Notes: generated by a model not told the origin, from the sequence alone. Counted from the first letter of the stretch, positions 1 through 9,348 are shown. The stretch is 64,000 bases of DNA from Cohnella mopanensis (GCF_022352055.1 NZ_JAKRWM010000012.1:62001-126000), one strand, 5' to 3'. Program-made: numbers and translations.

Positions 1-1425
1 TTTAGTCGCATGGATGAGAAAACGAATAGGCGTCTCTCCCGTATGCTTCACGAAGGAAGAAGAGATGAAAATATGAAGCGCGATAATAGCAATCAGGCTG
101 AACCATTTACCGCCTAAGAGGAGAAAGGCGCTCTGCTTAAGACGATAGCTTAATGGCGTCTTACCAAGATCTATTTTCAACTGCTTCAGCGTTTTTCTAT
201 TGCCGCTTCCCTCTTGCTTCTTAATGGTTTCCGCTTTTATTGCGGAGAGTTCCGCTAGCGCTAGCATAGCTTCTATATCGTTGGCGTTCTCCTTCTGAAT
301 TCGTTGATACATTTCATGCGCTTTGTCGTACTTTCCTAGCTTCATATATGATCTTCCTGCTAAAGATAGAGCAGAGGTATGATTCGGAATTCGTTCCAGG
401 ATTCGCGATAGATCTTGTAGTACCTCTTGCGGTTTACCGTCCTCGAAATTGATTCGAGCACGGTTCAGATGCCCTTCTACCGAATCGGGGATGAGGAGAA
501 TAAGTCCGTTGCACGCATCCAGAGCCCGTTCCGGATTTTTCAATCGGGAATAACACTCGATTTGGAGCCGAATGACATCCGGGTCGGACTCGAATCGTTC
601 CGTTGCTTTTCTTAAATGGCGCTCGGCCGCTGAATAATCCTGCTCCAGTAAGGCTAATAAGGCATTTTCCCGAGCGAGTAGGAATACGTCATGATCCAAA
701 TCCGCGGCATTCAGAAGAACCGAATATCCCATGTTTAATACAAGTTCATTCCCGATCCCATACGTATATACTTTGGGATATTGCCCTTGAAAGCTTTCTT
801 TGTCCTCCTCAGCCAAATCCCTCCAGTGAAACGTGTTCTCAAGGAGCTTCCAGACGGCATCAGGCACAAAGTAATGCTCTTCCATAAAATCAAGCAGAAT
901 ACGAGAGGTTGTGCGGTTCAGCTCTACATTCCAAACGGCGTCCGAGTCCAGCAGTTCCATCCACTTATTGGTATCTACCCGTAATGAAAAGTTCTCATAC
1001 AACGCTTCGATCTGCTCGATAAACCGTTCAAACGGATGATCAGGAACGAAGGGGTTATTCGACTCTTGGAACGACAACAAACGATAAGGATGATACGGAT
1101 GATCTGGATCCGCGTCATCCTCATCTTCATGCTCATCCTCAGGTTCATCTTCATGCTCATTTTCATGCTCATGCTCATCCAGTTCTTGCTCCAATGCGGC
1201 AGAGACTTCCCGCCCATCGTCCTCGGTCTCCGTAATATCACGGTTTATAGCCTTCTTGGCTTTCTGTTTAGCCTGTTTTACCGCTTGATCGTATGCTTCC
1301 CGTAGCCGCTGATAACCTTCCGGATCTTCCTCCGGATGATGAATCTTTAGCTTGACCGCGTATGCTCTTTTGATTGCTGACACATCATCCGTAGGTTCTA
1401 TGCCGAGAATTTTCCAGAACTGCAT
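1..1425 (-). CDS. J-domain co-chaperone (DjlB/DjlC-like) with TPR-like repeats and C-terminal membrane segment, partial
   Basis: The gene is open from ATG at 1425 down to base 1, so the C-terminus lies outside the window. Residues 1-45 look like a J-domain of the kind that partners HscC: a WKILGIEPTDD start and an AYAVKLKIHHPEEDPEGYQ loop, with HPE at residues 30-32 instead of the classical HPD. Around residues 80-105 there is a strongly acidic, His-containing low-complexity stretch. Helical TPR-like repeats follow in the second half, then a hydrophobic segment (LLGGKWFSLIAIIALHIF) near base 70-120 that is probably membrane-spanning. Its ATG overlaps the stop of the upstream Hsp70 gene (TAATG), so the two are translationally coupled. 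Role by family: recruits substrates to the Hsp70 and stimulates its ATPase. The membrane anchor suggests action at the inner face of the membrane (inference). Confidence 0.85.
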   Translation of the reverse strand, partial: MQFWKILGIEPTDDVSAIKRAYAVKLKIHHPEEDPEGYQRLREAYDQAVKQAKQKAKKAINRDITETEDDGREVSAALEQELDEHEHENEHEDEPEDEHEDEDDADPDHPYHPYRLLSFQESNNPFVPDHPFERFIEQIEALYENFSLRVDTNKWMELLDSDAVWNVELNRTTSRILLDFMEEHYFVPDAVWKLLENTFHWRDLAEEDKESFQGQYPKVYTYGIGNELVLNMGYSVLLNAADLDHDVFLLARENALLALLEQDYSAAERHLRKATERFESDPDVIRLQIECYSRLKNPERALDACNGLILLIPDSVEGHLNRARINFEDGKPQEVLQDLSRILERIPNHTSALSLAGRSYMKLGKYDKAHEMYQRIQKENANDIEAMLALAELSAIKAETIKKQEGSGNRKTLKQLKIDLGKTPLSYRLKQSAFLLLGGKWFSLIAIIALHIFISSSFVKHTGETPIRFLIHATK

Positions 1426-3125
1426 TAATAATCACGCCACCTCTCCAAGTACTCTAACTGTTTCCTGAGGTGCGAAGAGGCCTTTTTAACTTCCTGTTCA
1501 TTTTGAGAGGCAAGAACCTGTTCAAACTGCTGCAGCATAAAAGCAATTTCGGCCCGGTTCTCACCTAGCGCTTCTTCATATAGCCTTTCGCCTTTGGCTA
1601 GAAGCAGCCTGTTCTCCGTCCGCTCCCGAGGATGAATCTTGATGTCCTTTAATATCTTCAGTCTTTCTTCGATCTCGTGCTGCGTCAGCTTACCGGGATT
1701 TTTCTCGATAATGGTTTTTTGTTTTAATCCGGTACCGATCGTAGTCACCTCTACTTCTAAAATACCGTTAATATCGTAGGTGAACCTAACGTCTATGGCT
1801 TGCTCTCCTGCCTTATCGGGAGGGACTGGAACCGAGAGCTCCCCTAGCTTAATATTATTGTCCACTTTGCGGCTCTCGCCTTGGTAGACAATCACTCGAA
1901 TATTTTTCTGATTATCGTGGATCGTAAAGTACTGCTCTGCCTTGCTAACCGGAATAGGCGTATTGCGTTCAATGATCGGACTAAAATGACCGCTGTCATA
2001 ATTTCCGTTCCCCATCGTCTTTGTAATTTCGATACCTAACGTATAGGGACATACATCTGTCAGAACGACCTCTTTAAGAGCCTCGTTCCTCTCCTTGAGG
2101 GCGACCTGTATAGCGGCACCCAAAGCAACAGCCTCATCGGGATTAATCTGACTGAAAGGCAGCTTCCCGAACATTTTGCCGACAACCGATTTGATAACCG
2201 GCATACGGGTCGCCCCGCCTATTAAGATAACGGCATCAAGATCATCAGGTGATAGAGAGGCATCGCGCAATGCCCTTTCAATTGGGTGACGCAACCGGAG
2301 AACGAGATGGCTGGCTAGTTTCTCAAACTCGTTACGATCCAGGGTGAGTTCGAATTCTTTGTCCTCCCATTTAAAGCTCATTTGTCCGGCATGTCCGCTT
2401 CCTATAGTACGTTTGCATATCTCGGCTTGTTTGAATAGAGCGGAACGAGCTTTGTTGTCGAGTTGCTGGTAGTCAATTCCCTTTGATTCAACGAAAAAAG
2501 AAACCAACAATAACGTAAAATCCTCGCCTCCCAAGTAATTATCTCCGGCAATCGACTGCACTTCCATTACGCCTTCAAAAAACTCCAGTATAGACACATC
2601 GAAAGTGCCTCCGCCCAAATCGAAGACGAGGAATTTCGTGTCCGATTGCTGCTGATGGAGACCATAAGAAATCGCCGCAGCCGTAGGCTCGCTGATAAGG
2701 CGCTCTACCTTCAGGCCTGCGATTTCCGCCGCCCGTTTGGTCGCCTTGCGTTGAGTGTCGTTGAAATACGCAGGGACGCTAATGACGGCCTCCGTCACTT
2801 CGCGTCCGAGAAAAGCTTCCGCATCTGTTTTTAACGATTTCACGATAAAGGACGACAGCTCTTCCGGAGAAAAGGAGTACTGACCTAGACGGTATAATTT
2901 CTCCGTGCCCATATATCTCTTAAATGTAGCAGCCGTAAGATCCGGGTGAGTCATTAACCGTTCTTTGGCGATTTGGCCTACAAGTATTTCTCCATTTTCA
3001 TCCACGCTGACTATAGAAGGGGTCAATCGTTCCCCTAGCACGTTCGGTATAATAGTGGGACCATCTTCCGTCCAATAGGCGACCAAGCTGTTTGTCGTAC
3101 CTAGATCGATACCGATTACCGTCAT
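1425..3125 (-). CDS. hscC: HscC-type Hsp70 chaperone
   Basis: 566 residues, shorter than DnaK (about 610-640). The ATPase domain starts with IGIDLGTTNS at residues 4-13 and contains VPAYFNDTQRKAT, FDLGGGTFDVS and ILIGGATRMP, the phosphate and adenosine motifs of Hsp70. The substrate-binding beta domain has the NTPIPV stretch. The C-terminal lid is short and ends without the EEVD or acidic tail of DnaK, as in the HscC family. It is cotranscribed with the membrane-anchored J-protein downstream, the usual arrangement for HscC with DjlB/DjlC. By family it is a specialised Hsp70, not the housekeeping DnaK. No GrpE gene is nearby. Start ATG at 3125 immediately precedes the conserved N-terminus. Confidence 0.9.
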   Translation of the reverse strand: MTVIGIDLGTTNSLVAYWTEDGPTIIPNVLGERLTPSIVSVDENGEILVGQIAKERLMTHPDLTAATFKRYMGTEKLYRLGQYSFSPEELSSFIVKSLKTDAEAFLGREVTEAVISVPAYFNDTQRKATKRAAEIAGLKVERLISEPTAAAISYGLHQQQSDTKFLVFDLGGGTFDVSILEFFEGVMEVQSIAGDNYLGGEDFTLLLVSFFVESKGIDYQQLDNKARSALFKQAEICKRTIGSGHAGQMSFKWEDKEFELTLDRNEFEKLASHLVLRLRHPIERALRDASLSPDDLDAVILIGGATRMPVIKSVVGKMFGKLPFSQINPDEAVALGAAIQVALKERNEALKEVVLTDVCPYTLGIEITKTMGNGNYDSGHFSPIIERNTPIPVSKAEQYFTIHDNQKNIRVIVYQGESRKVDNNIKLGELSVPVPPDKAGEQAIDVRFTYDINGILEVEVTTIGTGLKQKTIIEKNPGKLTQHEIEERLKILKDIKIHPRERTENRLLLAKGERLYEEALGENRAEIAFMLQQFEQVLASQNEQEVKKASSHLRKQLEYLERWRDY

Positions 3126-3311
3126 TCAATGAACCCTCATTTCTAGATGTCATGAAAAAGGAAAATTCTCCCGATTTCCATTTTATTATCGGAAACTTAG
3201 ATCATTATTTTAAGCCAGCTTTTTCTCAGGGTAAGGAGAACGGAGCGATTTCTAGTTTAAATGCACGGCATCGGCGAACGGGTGGAACGGACTAGATCGG
3301 GTTCTGACCGG

Positions 3312-4190
3312 TTAATCGACCCGGAACACCTGATACCGCTTGCGGTATTCGCCCGGAGTAAAAGAGGTTTGCCGCTTGAACAGCCGCGTGAAGTAGTTGT
3401 TGTCCTGGAAGCCGCATTGCTCCCGGATTTTCGTCAGCGACAGATCCGAATGGGCGAGCATCCGTTTCGCGCGGTCGATCTGCAAGCGATGTCGGTACTG
3501 CAGCGGGCTCATTCCGCAATATTGCTTTAAGCACCGGGCTAAATAGTCGAAATGGTAATGCAGATCGCGTTCCATCTCCGCCGAGTCGAAAGGAAGCTCC
3601 AACCGGTTCGCCAAGTACGATGCCGCCTTCTCCCCCAGAAAGTAGGAGCGGGCCTGCGGGCTGTTCTTCCTCATTCCGTTCTGGAGCTGCGTCAGCACCT
3701 GCCCGAACAGCAAATGCAATTCAAAAGAGCCGTAATGGGTCAGTACGCCGTGCAGTTGCAGCATTTCTTTCAAGAGGGGCACAATCGCGCGTAAATCGAC
3801 GGGAGCGAATTTGGGAACGTCGATCAGGGTCGGAGGAGGCTCCGTATCCTGATTCGTCAGCTTCAGCAGCGACTGCTGCCAATCGTTCTTTTCTTTCAAG
3901 AGCGGCCCAGAATGCGCCGGGTATTGAAAGTGGATCCAATACGCCTCGGTATCCTCCTCCGTCGGGCGATAGCCGCGATGCGTTTTCCCCGGCTCAAGCA
4001 CCAGAATCATGCCCGGACGGATGTCGTATTTGACTCCGTCCTCCTCGATGAACAAAGCTCCCTTCGCGCAAAAGATCATATCGAACGCCTCGAAGGTTCG
4101 CTCCGCGTGCACGACTCCGGACGGCCATAGAACGTGCCCGACCGTGGCCAGCAAAGGAAACGGCGGCACCTTGAGTTCGAGTACGAGCAT
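3312..4190 (-). CDS. AraC family transcriptional regulator with N-terminal cupin
   Basis: 292 residues. The N-terminal half is a cupin-like sugar-sensing domain (GALFIEEDG and RPGMILVLEPGKTHRGY around residues 47-75). The C-terminal 100 residues hold two helix-turn-helix motifs; the second reads LTKIREQCGFQDNNYFTRLFK and is followed by TPGEYRKRY, the AraC signature. It is divergent from the histidine kinase gene at 4428 across 237 bp that contain the 18-bp motif also found before the fucosidase gene. It probably controls that fucosidase and/or its own locus in response to a sugar (inference). No signal peptide; cytoplasmic DNA-binding protein. Confidence 0.9.
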   Translation of the reverse strand: MLVLELKVPPFPLLATVGHVLWPSGVVHAERTFEAFDMIFCAKGALFIEEDGVKYDIRPGMILVLEPGKTHRGYRPTEEDTEAYWIHFQYPAHSGPLLKEKNDWQQSLLKLTNQDTEPPPTLIDVPKFAPVDLRAIVPLLKEMLQLHGVLTHYGSFELHLLFGQVLTQLQNGMRKNSPQARSYFLGEKAASYLANRLELPFDSAEMERDLHYHFDYLARCLKQYCGMSPLQYRHRLQIDRAKRMLAHSDLSLTKIREQCGFQDNNYFTRLFKRQTSFTPGEYRKRYQVFRVD

Positions 4191-4272
4191 GATCTCCCTC
4201 CTCTCGTGAATGTAGAGATTGTACTATAGGAAGTCGCCATTGTCAGCTGTTTAGAGCGTTCGAATCGGGTAC

Positions 4273-4290
4273 AGTAGTAGATATCATACG
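4273..4290 (+). promoter_or_regulatory. 18-bp putative operator (copy 1) between AraC and kinase genes
   Basis: AGTAGTAGATATCATACG occurs here on the plus strand and again, identically, on the minus strand at 12195-12178 before the fucosidase gene. It lies 83 bp upstream of the AraC gene and about 138 bp upstream of the kinase start. A chance 18-bp identity between two regulatory regions 8 kb apart is very unlikely. The AraC regulator beside it is the natural candidate ligand (inference). Confidence 0.65.
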
Positions 4291-4338
4291 CCATACACGG
4301 GATCGAACAAAAATAATAGCGCTTTCAATTCGAATCCT

Positions 4339-4367
4339 TTTTGATCCCGAAGCGCTTATGTTAAAAT
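4339..4367 (+). promoter_or_regulatory. Putative sigma-A promoter of the sensor kinase gene
   Basis: An extended -10 (TG at 4359-4360, TAAAAT at 4362-4367) is preceded by TTTTGA/TTGATC around 4339-4346 as a weak -35, 15-17 bp away. It lies about 60 bp upstream of the chosen kinase start. Confidence 0.4.
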
Positions 4368-4427
4368 GCAAGAATGGCGTTTGCCCAATATATCGGCCCC
4401 GTACGAAAGGTGGAAGCCGACCGAACC

Positions 4428-6233
4428 ATGACGCGATTGGAACGATTGCTGCGCAGGGCGCACGAGCTGTATTATTCCTCATCCATCCGAAGCCGGTTAA
4501 GCTTGTCCTTTGCCTTGCTTTTTGCCGTGCTTCTCGCTTTGCTGGTCGTCATCGTAAACAACGTCTCGTCGTCGATCCTGATCGGCAAAACGATCGAGAA
4601 CACGTCCCAGAACATCGCGCTCGTCTCCGAGAAATTCGACCTGACGTTCGACAGGGTCGAGGATTACGCGAAGACGGCGATCACGAACGGCGATATCCAG
4701 GAGGTGCTCACCTCCAGACCCCGAAAGGACGAGCTTTCCCGCTACAACAGCCGGAATAAGGCGTTTAGCGCGCTGGACGGCATCATCGGCGCCAGATCGT
4801 TGATCGATTCGATGCTGATATACGACTTTCATCAGAGGCTGTTCGATTCCGGGAGGCTGCAAAATCTGCAGTACAGGTTGCCCGAGTTCTACGACTACTT
4901 CCAAACGTTCGAATCGACCGGGCAATTGCGCTGGCTCGACACGCATCCGAGCAACTATACGCAGTCGGGCTCGGCCCAGAACATCGTCACGCTGGTCAGG
5001 GGCATCATCGACGCGGACTCGGGAAGAAGGATCGGGGTCATCGAGACAAACGTCAACGAACGGACGATCTCCGGGTTGTACGACCGAATCCGACTGGGCG
5101 ACAGCGGGAAAATTTTCGTCGTGAACGATCGGGGGACGGCCGTCTCGCACGCGGACAAGAACGAGTTGTACGCCTCGGTCGCCGATCAGCCCTATTACGG
5201 GTGGATCAAGGAGCATAACGGAGGTAAGACGTTCGGGATCGGAGGCGAGCGGTTTCTCGTCATTTCCCGGCATTACGAGCGCTTGAATTGGACGGTCGTG
5301 GGCATCGTGCCGACGGTCGAAATTTTGCAAGACCAGAAGAGGCTGACGAGCCAGCTGCTCTCGATCGGCTTTGTTTTTCTTGCGATTTCGGCGTTCGTGA
5401 CCGTCCTGCTATCCAATTCCATCACCCGGCCGATCTTGAGGCTGAAGCAGACGATGAAGTTCGTATCGGGCGGGGACCTGGGCGTGAGAGCGGAAGTGAA
5501 ATACAAAGACGAGATCGGCACGCTGACGCTCGAGTTCAACCGGATGATCCGGAAAACGGCCGAATTGATGGACGATCTTCTGGACAAGCAGAAAAAAGAG
5601 GAAGAGTACGAGCTGGCCTTGCTTCAGTCGCAACTGAATCCCCATTTTCTGTACAACACGCTCGAAAGTATCAACGGACTGGCGGAGTTGAACCGCAACG
5701 GGGAGATCATCCGCTTGGTGAATGAATTGGCTTTTTTCTACCGCGGGGTATTGAGCAGGGGGAGCAAGATCATTTCCCTCAAGGAAGAGCTGGACATTAC
5801 CGAGAGCTATTTGAAAATGTTGAAAATCCGCCACGGCGACCGGCTGAATTACGAGATCGAAGTGGACGAGTCCCTATACCGGTACGCCACGGTCAAGCTG
5901 CTGCTGCAGCCTCTCGTCGAAAACGCGCTGCTTCACGGCCTGCGCAATAAGCGCGGGCCGGGGACGATTCGGATCGCCGGCTCCGCCGATCGCGAGCGGC
6001 TGATTCTATCCGTCGTCGATGACGGCATCGGCATGGATCCGGAGACGCTGGGCAAAATGCTGTCGGATTCGCCGGAAGGGAAGGCGCGGTCAGGCTTCGG
6101 GCTGGCAAGCACGGACAAGAGGATCAAGCTGTATTTCGGCGACAGTTTTGGCCTGCGAATCCGCAGCGGCGCGGAGGGGACGACGGTCGAGATCGGCTTG
6201 CCCAAGAACGAAATGTGGAAGGACGACGAATGA
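4428..6233 (+). CDS. Cache/HAMP sensor histidine kinase (LytS/YesM type)
   Basis: 601 residues from ATG 4428, preferred over the in-frame ATG at 4374 because AAAGGTGG precedes it and the protein then begins with the short cationic segment usual before TM1. TM1 is about residues 24-43, an extracellular Cache-like sensor runs to about 300, TM2 is about 309-328, then HAMP (about 330-380), the His_kinase box LQSQLNPHFLYNTLESI with phosphoacceptor His406, and an HATPase_c domain ending near VDDGIGMDP and GFGLAS. It belongs to the kinase family paired with AraC-type regulators to control sugar importers. ATGA overlap with the next gene couples it to the response regulator. Its likely signal is an extracellular oligosaccharide, perhaps presented by the lipoprotein encoded at 7969 (inference). 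Confidence 0.93.
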   Translation: MTRLERLLRRAHELYYSSSIRSRLSLSFALLFAVLLALLVVIVNNVSSSILIGKTIENTSQNIALVSEKFDLTFDRVEDYAKTAITNGDIQEVLTSRPRKDELSRYNSRNKAFSALDGIIGARSLIDSMLIYDFHQRLFDSGRLQNLQYRLPEFYDYFQTFESTGQLRWLDTHPSNYTQSGSAQNIVTLVRGIIDADSGRRIGVIETNVNERTISGLYDRIRLGDSGKIFVVNDRGTAVSHADKNELYASVADQPYYGWIKEHNGGKTFGIGGERFLVISRHYERLNWTVVGIVPTVEILQDQKRLTSQLLSIGFVFLAISAFVTVLLSNSITRPILRLKQTMKFVSGGDLGVRAEVKYKDEIGTLTLEFNRMIRKTAELMDDLLDKQKKEEEYELALLQSQLNPHFLYNTLESINGLAELNRNGEIIRLVNELAFFYRGVLSRGSKIISLKEELDITESYLKMLKIRHGDRLNYEIEVDESLYRYATVKLLLQPLVENALLHGLRNKRGPGTIRIAGSADRERLILSVVDDGIGMDPETLGKMLSDSPEGKARSGFGLASTDKRIKLYFGDSFGLRIRSGAEGTTVEIGLPKNEMWKDDE

Positions 6234-7834
6234 TGATCAAGCTGCTAATCGTAGACGACGAATGGCTGGTCCGGGAACGCTTGAAGGCGTGCCTGAATTG
6301 GGACGAGCTCGGCTGCGCCATCGCGGGCGAAGCGTCCGACGGGGAAGACGCCCTGGAGCAGGTCGGCCGGCTTCGCCCGGATATCGCGATCGTCGATATC
6401 CATATGCCTTTCGTGAACGGTCTGGAGTTCGCGGAGACCGTCCGGGCGGATTACCCGGGAACGAAAGTCGTCATTCTGACCGGGTACAGCGATTTCGACT
6501 ACGCGAGAACCGCGGTTCAGGCCGGAGTCGTTCGGTACTTGCTCAAGCCGATCGACAAAGACGAGCTGAGATCCGTCATCGTCGAACTGACCTCGTCGAT
6601 CGAGAACGAGAGAGCGCGGCAAAACAATCTCGCCCTGATGGAGATGAGCTACAAGGAAAGCCGGGACGTGCTGAAGGAGAAGCTCCTGCGGTCTTTGCTC
6701 GAGCCCGTCGCGCGGTCCCGGGATTTCCGGCAAGAGCTGGAGCGGCATGCTCCGAACCTCGCCGGGATCGACCGGGCCGCCGTTGCCGTCGTGCAGATCG
6801 ACGCCCTGCCCGGCAAAGAGGTCGACCCGGCGGAGGAGCGCCTCTGGTATTTCGCCGTGTCGAACATCTTCGCGGAAACGTTGTCCCGCGGTTATCCCGT
6901 CGAATGCGTCTACGATTCCGCCGGCCATGCGGCGCTGATCGCCGGCGTCGGAGACGAGGACGGCCTGGAGAGGCTCATCGGGCATAGCGAAGAAGCAAAG
7001 TCTTTTATCGAGATAAGGCTTCGCTTCACCGTGACGGTCGGGGTCGGGAACGTCGGGAGAGGGCTCGACGGCATCGCGGCCAGCTACCGGGAAGCGGTCG
7101 CGGCGAGAAGGAACCGGGTCGTGATGGGCCCTAACCGGATCATTCCGTATCGTTCCCTCGAGAACAAGGCCGGCGCTTCTTCGTTCTTCGAGAATTTCCG
7201 GCACGATCTGCTCATTCCGATGCGTTCGGGCAACTCGTCGGCTGCAATCGGAGAAATCGGCCGCGTCTTCCGCGAGATCGAGGAGCGCGGCTTGCTCGCC
7301 GATCAAGCCGTTCTCGTGCTGACCGAGCTGTTCCTCGTGATCGCCCAATTCGCGAAGGAGAACGAGATCGAAATCCCCGAACTCGCCGACCTCGATTTCT
7401 CCGCCGGAGCGCTGCTCGACGGCCACGAATCGCTCGGCGAGACGAAGGCGTGGTTCGAGAGGCTCTGCCGGCAGGCGCTTAACGTCTATAGCCGGAGCAA
7501 GCTCCACGGTTACGCCCGAACGGTCGAGAAGGTCAAAAGGTACATCGACGAAAACTACGCGAACAGGGAAATCGGGCTGGAGGCGATCTCCGCCAACCTC
7601 TCGATCAATCCGAGCCATCTGAGCAGCGTGTTCAAGAGAGAAGCGGGCATTACGATCAGCGAATACCTGATCCGCAAGCGATTGACGCAAGCCAAAGCGA
7701 TGATGGACGACGGAAACGGCAAGCTGTCGGAGATCACCGATTCCGTCGGTTTCGGCGACCCTTATTATTTCAGCAAAAGCTTCAAGAAGATGTTCGGAAT
7801 TTCCCCCTCCCTGTACTTTAAATCCAAAATCTGA
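6230..7834 (+). CDS. AraC-type response regulator (YesN type)
   Basis: 534 residues. Receiver domain at residues 1-120 with acidic pocket Asp9-Asp10, phosphoacceptor Asp56 (IAIVDIHMP) and the conserved Lys in YLLKPID. A long linker domain follows, then a C-terminal AraC HTH pair: IGLEAISANLSINPSHLSSVFK and LSEITDSVGFGDPYYFSKSFKKMFG ending SPSLYFKSK. ATG 6230 overlaps the kinase stop as ATGA; an upstream in-frame GTG at 6215 and an ATG at 6233 are less likely. It should receive phosphate from the adjacent kinase and activate the importer gene at 7969, whose promoter carries a 13-bp direct repeat with 20-bp spacing, typical of tandem AraC-type binding. Confidence 0.93.
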   Translation: MMIKLLIVDDEWLVRERLKACLNWDELGCAIAGEASDGEDALEQVGRLRPDIAIVDIHMPFVNGLEFAETVRADYPGTKVVILTGYSDFDYARTAVQAGVVRYLLKPIDKDELRSVIVELTSSIENERARQNNLALMEMSYKESRDVLKEKLLRSLLEPVARSRDFRQELERHAPNLAGIDRAAVAVVQIDALPGKEVDPAEERLWYFAVSNIFAETLSRGYPVECVYDSAGHAALIAGVGDEDGLERLIGHSEEAKSFIEIRLRFTVTVGVGNVGRGLDGIAASYREAVAARRNRVVMGPNRIIPYRSLENKAGASSFFENFRHDLLIPMRSGNSSAAIGEIGRVFREIEERGLLADQAVLVLTELFLVIAQFAKENEIEIPELADLDFSAGALLDGHESLGETKAWFERLCRQALNVYSRSKLHGYARTVEKVKRYIDENYANREIGLEAISANLSINPSHLSSVFKREAGITISEYLIRKRLTQAKAMMDDGNGKLSEITDSVGFGDPYYFSKSFKKMFGISPSLYFKSKI

Positions 7835-7859
7835 AGCCTCCGCATCGCTCGGGACGACT

Positions 7860-7926
7860 TCGACCAAAGATATTACCAATCGACCAAAGATAATCTATGT
7901 CTCCCCGACCCGGCGACTTCTATAAT
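7860..7926 (+). promoter_or_regulatory. Activator site (13-bp direct repeat) plus -10 before the binding-protein gene
   Basis: TCGACCAAAGATA is repeated exactly at 7860-7872 and 7880-7892, a 20-bp phase (two helical turns). A perfect TATAAT follows at 7921-7926, with no recognisable -35 at the expected place. This is the geometry of an AraC-type activator bound just upstream of, or overlapping, a defective -35. The adjacent response regulator is the likely ligand. Confidence 0.7.
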
Positions 7927-7968
7927 CGGAGAGGCAAGGCACACCATATCTAACAGGGGGAAAAGCGC

Positions 7969-9291
7969 ATGTTCAGAAAAATCGGGTTGTCGGGCCTAAG
8001 CGTCGTCGTCCTGGCCTCGGTATTGTCCGGTTGCGGAGATAGCGGCAAAAACGCGGAGTCCGCGGGGACGGCCGACGCGGGCGGGGAAAAAGTGAAAATC
8101 CGGATTTTGACCCGCTTGGCAAGCGATCAACCGAATGCAACCGCTTTCCGGGATAAAGTGAAAGAGTTCCAGCAACTGAATCCGAATATCGTCGTCGAAG
8201 ATCTGTCCGTAGAGGACGAAGGCACGTTTAATACGAAATTCAAGACGGCCGTCGCTTCGGGAGACGTTCCGGAGGTTTTCGCCAACTACGGCGGGGCCGC
8301 GTTCGCCGAATACGCCAAACAGGGCGTGGCGATGGATCTCTCCGAGATCTTGGACTCCGATAAAGAATGGTCCGGCTCGTACCTGGACGTGTTCGAGAAC
8401 TGGAAGTTCCCGGACGTTCCGGGCACGTACGCGGTTCCCTACGAGTTCTACGCGATCGGCATTTTCTACAACAAAGACTTGTTCGCGAAAGCGAACGTCG
8501 AGGTGCCGGCCACGATCGAAGAATTCGAAGCGGCGGCGCAAAAGCTGAAGGACGCGGGCATCGTTCCGATGGCGCTCGGCGAGAAGGATACGTGGCGCGG
8601 CGGACATCTGTACAGCGTCCTGGTCGACAAGAAGATGGGCGGGCAGATCGCGGACGACATTCGCAACCGCACGGCTAAGTACAACGATCAGCCGTTCATC
8701 GACGTGCTGACGCAGATGAAGAGCTGGCAGCAAAAAGGATTCCTCGGGGACAATATCGTCTCTATCGACGTCAACGCGGAGAAGAACATGTTCCACACCG
8801 AGAAGACGGCGATGCACATGGACGGAAGCTGGTACATCGGGGAAGCGGGCCAATCACCAATCAGCGACAAAGTCGGCTTTTTCCCGTTCCCGTACTACGG
8901 CGACAAGCCGGAAAACAAGGACGTCTGGATGGGCGGAGCCGGAGGGGCGTTCTCGATTTCCGGTAAAGCGGAGGGAGCGAAGAAGGAAGCGGCTATCCAA
9001 CTTCTGAAGTTCGTCACCTCACCGGAGTCTTTCCAATATTATCAGCAGGTGCAAAAAGGCGGCGTGTTCCCGGTCAAGATCGAGAGTGATCCCGCCAAGG
9101 TGGATCCGCTCACGATTAGCTACTCGGAAGCGTTCAAGGACGCGACGTTCAAAGCGGAATTGTATTCCTACGATCCTCTGCCGCAGATGATGGACACGGT
9201 TCGCAACGGCATTCAAGGCATGTTCGCCGGCTTGGCGCCCGAAAAAGCAGCGAAGAGCATGCAGGACCAGGTCGACAAGCTGCTTAAATAA
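7969..9291 (+). CDS. Sugar ABC transporter substrate-binding lipoprotein
   Basis: 440 residues. The signal peptide ends in a lipobox LSGC with lipidated Cys22, followed by a polar GDSGKNAES linker. The rest matches extracellular solute-binding protein family 1: an AFRDKVKEFQQLNPNI helix, GDVPEVFANYGG hinge region, AVPYEFYAIGIFYNKDLF and a late DGSWYIGE. It captures an oligosaccharide outside the membrane for the two permeases downstream. RBS AGGGGG lies about 10 bp before ATG 7969. The 72-bp gap to the first permease contains a GC-rich hairpin, consistent with the usual excess expression of the binding protein. Substrate is inferred to be a fucose-containing glycan from the linked GH29 gene. 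Confidence 0.92.
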   Translation: MFRKIGLSGLSVVVLASVLSGCGDSGKNAESAGTADAGGEKVKIRILTRLASDQPNATAFRDKVKEFQQLNPNIVVEDLSVEDEGTFNTKFKTAVASGDVPEVFANYGGAAFAEYAKQGVAMDLSEILDSDKEWSGSYLDVFENWKFPDVPGTYAVPYEFYAIGIFYNKDLFAKANVEVPATIEEFEAAAQKLKDAGIVPMALGEKDTWRGGHLYSVLVDKKMGGQIADDIRNRTAKYNDQPFIDVLTQMKSWQQKGFLGDNIVSIDVNAEKNMFHTEKTAMHMDGSWYIGEAGQSPISDKVGFFPFPYYGDKPENKDVWMGGAGGAFSISGKAEGAKKEAAIQLLKFVTSPESFQYYQQVQKGGVFPVKIESDPAKVDPLTISYSEAFKDATFKAELYSYDPLPQMMDTVRNGIQGMFAGLAPEKAAKSMQDQVDKLLK

Positions 9292-9298
9292 CAGAAGA

Positions 9299-9348
9299 CC
9301 CGGGCGGGCGCGGCGGCCGTAGACGCGGCCGGTCCGTTCCCGTCCGGG
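9299..9348 (+). other. Intercistronic hairpin after the binding-protein gene
   Basis: Arms CCCGGGCGGG (9299-9308) and CCCGTCCGGG (9339-9348) pair at 9 of 10 positions around an inner CGGCCG-CGGCCG stem. There is no T-run, so it is more likely an mRNA stabiliser or partial attenuator between binding protein and permeases than a full terminator. Confidence 0.6.

Noticed and set aside
975..1305. Met/Leu/Ile-rich small frames near the left edge
   Set aside because: They arise from the GAT/CAT-rich codons of the acidic His/Glu tract in the J-protein gene.
6245..7879. 544-residue open frame on the minus strand
   Set aside because: It is an antisense shadow of the response regulator gene caused by codon bias; no family motifs and no RBS.
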